This document shows, piece by piece, positions 6,076-7,232 of a stretch of 7,232 bases of DNA. The DNA is from Candidatus Hecatellales archaeon ex4484_218 (GTDB lineage Archaea; Thermoproteota; Bathyarchaeia; Hecatellales; Hecatellaceae). Numbering within the stretch: position 1 is the stretch's first letter; each line of letters starts with the position of its first letter. The position numbers were made by a program, and so were the translations under genes. A model generated the notes under the pieces. It saw only the letters and a program-made list of their open reading frames with translations. It was not told where the DNA came from and made no database searches. The DNA lies in assembly GCA_002254975.1 (NCBI GenBank), contig NJEB01000021.1, forward strand, positions 1-7,232, given 5' to 3'.

Positions 6076-6486
6076 TTAGCCCTCCTTCTTTTCCTCCTCT
6101 CCTTTTTCTTCTACTGCTACCTCCTCAACAGCTTTCTGCTTCAATCTTTCAGCTCTCCATTTATCATCCAAATTAAGTTTTTTAATTTCAACTTTTGAGG
6201 GATGAATAGGAATAAAAACTGTTGTTCCATCAGCTTTTTCCCTAGTTATGCCTTCAACGGTAATTCTATAGTTTTTTAAATCAACCTTTCTAACCTTACC
6301 CTCCATTCCAGCATAATCACCACGAAGAACCCTAACAACATCCCCCTCCCTAACAGGGAAAGACCTTCTACCATACTTAACTCTTAACTCTAAAGAAAGA
6401 GGAGCAGATACAAGTTTATGTCTTTTATGTAAAGGTGCATTCCACAAAAATTTTCTTTGTTTTGAGGGTTTAGAGGAAACAGTCAA
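6076..6486 (-). CDS. rpl24: Large subunit ribosomal protein uL24
   Basis: uL24 is an assembly-initiating 50S protein near the polypeptide exit. The 136 residues show the archaeal N-terminus [20 protein letters not shown] (9-28) and [18 protein letters not shown], then a KOW motif (about 47-73, [20 protein letters not shown]) and [20 protein letters not shown] (95-114). The last 18 residues are a Glu/Lys low-complexity acidic tail (119-136). Start is TTG 6486, with GAGGTGAT at 6490-6497 directly upstream and overlapping the L14 TGA stop; no Met occurs before residue 61, inside the KOW motif. It is 9 nt after L14 and 8 nt before S4e. Stop is TAA. Confidence 0.97.
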   Translation of the reverse strand: MTVSSKPSKQRKFLWNAPLHKRHKLVSAPLSLELRVKYGRRSFPVREGDVVRVLRGDYAGMEGKVRKVDLKNYRITVEGITREKADGTTVFIPIHPSKVEIKKLNLDDKWRAERLKQKAVEEVAVEEKGEEEKKEG

Positions 6487-6489
6487 AAA

Positions 6490-6497
6490 ATCACCTC
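6490..6497 (-). promoter_or_regulatory. SD sequence for L24 overlapping the L14 stop (GAGGTGAT)
   Basis: The minus strand reads TGAGGTGATTTTTG. The L14 TGA stop, an eight-base match to the complement of the archaeal anti-SD, and the L24 TTG start lie within 14 bases. It supports the non-ATG start of L24 and coupling to L14 translation. Confidence 0.75.
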
Positions 6498-6933
6498 AAA
6501 CAATCATACTTGAAACACTTGCAATCCTAGGCCATCTTTCAGCAGCTTCTTTCGCAACAGGTCCACGTATTTCTGTTCCCTTTAATTCGCCTTCAGGGGT
6601 CATGATTACAGCAGCATTATCCTCAAATTGGACTGTTGTTCCATCAACCCGTTTAAACGGCATTCTTTGCCTAATAAGAACAGCTGGAAAAATTTGTTTT
6701 CTCATATCTGGTGAGCCTTTTTTTACAGATACCATTATCATGTCACCTACACCTGCTGCTGGAAGTCTTCTAAGTCTACCCTTGTAACCTACAACCTGAA
6801 TAACCTTCAATTCCTTTGCTCCAGTATTATCTGCACATCTAACCACAGCTCCAACAGGAATTCCTTTAGATATTTTTGGACGATACTCAACAATTCCTCT
6901 TGCACTAACAGCTCTACTTCTTCTAGCAGACAT
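6496..6933 (-). CDS. rpl14: Large subunit ribosomal protein uL14
   Basis: uL14 is a 50S protein that binds 23S rRNA and forms part of inter-subunit bridges and the translation-factor region. The 145-residue product contains [20 protein letters not shown] (26-45), the family signature region around [20 protein letters not shown] (63-82), [20 protein letters not shown] (83-102) and [20 protein letters not shown] (103-122), with C-terminal [16 protein letters not shown]. It has a short basic N-terminal extension (residues 1-13) and is slightly longer than the usual archaeal length of about 132-141. ATG 6933 shares one base with the S17 stop (TAATG), and AAGGTGA at 6940-6946 is 6 nt upstream. Stop TGA overlaps the L24 SD. 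Confidence 0.97.
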   Translation of the reverse strand: MSARRSRAVSARGIVEYRPKISKGIPVGAVVRCADNTGAKELKVIQVVGYKGRLRRLPAAGVGDMIMVSVKKGSPDMRKQIFPAVLIRQRMPFKRVDGTTVQFEDNAAVIMTPEGELKGTEIRGPVAKEAAERWPRIASVSSMIV

Positions 6934-7232
6934 TACTTTTCACCTTCAGAAACCTTTTCAACAACAACAAATGAAACTGTTTTACTTAAGGGTCTACATT
7001 CAGCAATTTTTACAATATCACCTTCTTTTGCTGAAATACATGGTGGATTATGAGCTGGAATTCTACTTCTTCTTCTTTCATAACGCATATATTTTGGTAT
7101 GTAATGTAAATAGTCTCTTTGAACAACAACTGTATGCTTCATTTTTGCACTAACAACTTTACCCTCTAAAACTTTAGTTCTTACAGGAAGATTTCCATGG
7201 AATGGACATTTAGGGTCTTCACATTCTGTTTT
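6933..7232 (-). CDS. rps17: Small subunit ribosomal protein uS17, 5' end cut by window edge
   Basis: uS17 is a primary 16S rRNA-binding protein of the 30S with an OB-type fold. The reading frame is open from the window edge (7232) to TAA at 6933-6935, giving 99 visible residues; the true start lies outside. The fragment begins [20 protein letters not shown], with the archaeal C-x4-C-P-x-H segment, continues through [20 protein letters not shown], then [40 protein letters not shown] and [13 protein letters not shown]. This matches archaeal/eukaryal S17 (S11). An internal Met at 7142 is not the start, because conserved sequence continues upstream of it. The stop overlaps the L14 ATG by one base. 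Confidence 0.97.
   Translation of the reverse strand, partial: KTECEDPKCPFHGNLPVRTKVLEGKVVSAKMKHTVVVQRDYLHYIPKYMRYERRRSRIPAHNPPCISAKEGDIVKIAECRPLSKTVSFVVVEKVSEGEK

Noticed and set aside
6602..7153. Two plus-strand open frames (6602-6787 and 6971-7153)
   Set aside because: Both are antisense shadows of L14 and S17, respectively.
1..7232. Previously undescribed accessory system, mobile element, CRISPR array or tRNA gene
   Set aside because: The window is filled by 15 conserved operon genes in canonical archaeal order. I saw no repeat array, tRNA-like sequence, transposase or unexplained gene.

Overview
The window is a continuous stretch of an archaeal 'spc-type' ribosomal protein operon. Every gene is on the minus strand, so it is read from the high-coordinate end to the low end. 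The order is S17 (5'-truncated by the window edge), L14, L24, S4e, L5, S14, S8, L6, L32e, L19e, L18, S5, L30, L15 and the N-terminal part of SecY (cut by the low-coordinate edge). S4e, L32e and L19e, long L30 and L18 forms and a Cys-containing S17 mark it as archaeal; bacteria lack S4e, L32e and L19e. The DNA is AT-rich and poor in CpG. Leadered genes with good Shine-Dalgarno (SD) sequences and mixed ATG/TTG/GTG starts fit a low-GC archaeon. The protein sequences suggest something TACK-like, perhaps Bathyarchaeia, but that lineage call is a weak inference.

Layout: 7232-4587 carries S17, L14, L24, S4e, L5 and S14, with gaps of 9 nt or less or a 1-nt overlap (S17/L14). 4571-2123 carries S8, L6, L32e, L19e and L18. 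L6/L32e and L32e/L19e overlap by 4 nt (TTGA, ATGA) and L19e/L18 by 1 nt. The only real intergenic space, about 106-130 nt between L18 and S5, holds a TATA-like element with an upstream BRE-like stretch. It is followed by a perfect 12-bp inverted repeat (2021-2054) just before the S5 start. 1992-1 then carries S5, L30, L15 and secY. This gap probably divides the cluster into an upstream rRNA-binding block and a downstream S5-L30-L15-secY block that can be separately transcribed or regulated.

Together the genes supply primary rRNA-binding proteins of both subunits (S17, S4e, S8, L5, L6, L14, L15, L18, L24), the decoding-fidelity protein S5, archaeal/eukaryal-specific proteins (S4e, L19e, L32e) and the SecY channel that receives nascent chains from the ribosome exit. 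Tight spacing and stop/SD/start overlaps indicate translational coupling.

No mobile element, CRISPR, tRNA or novel accessory system is present. The most unusual feature is a compositional one: the tetranucleotide GATC is absent from all 7232 bp, while the other seven four-base palindromes made of one each of A, C, G and T all occur. Asp codons that precede a C are written GAC instead of the otherwise prevailing GAT.
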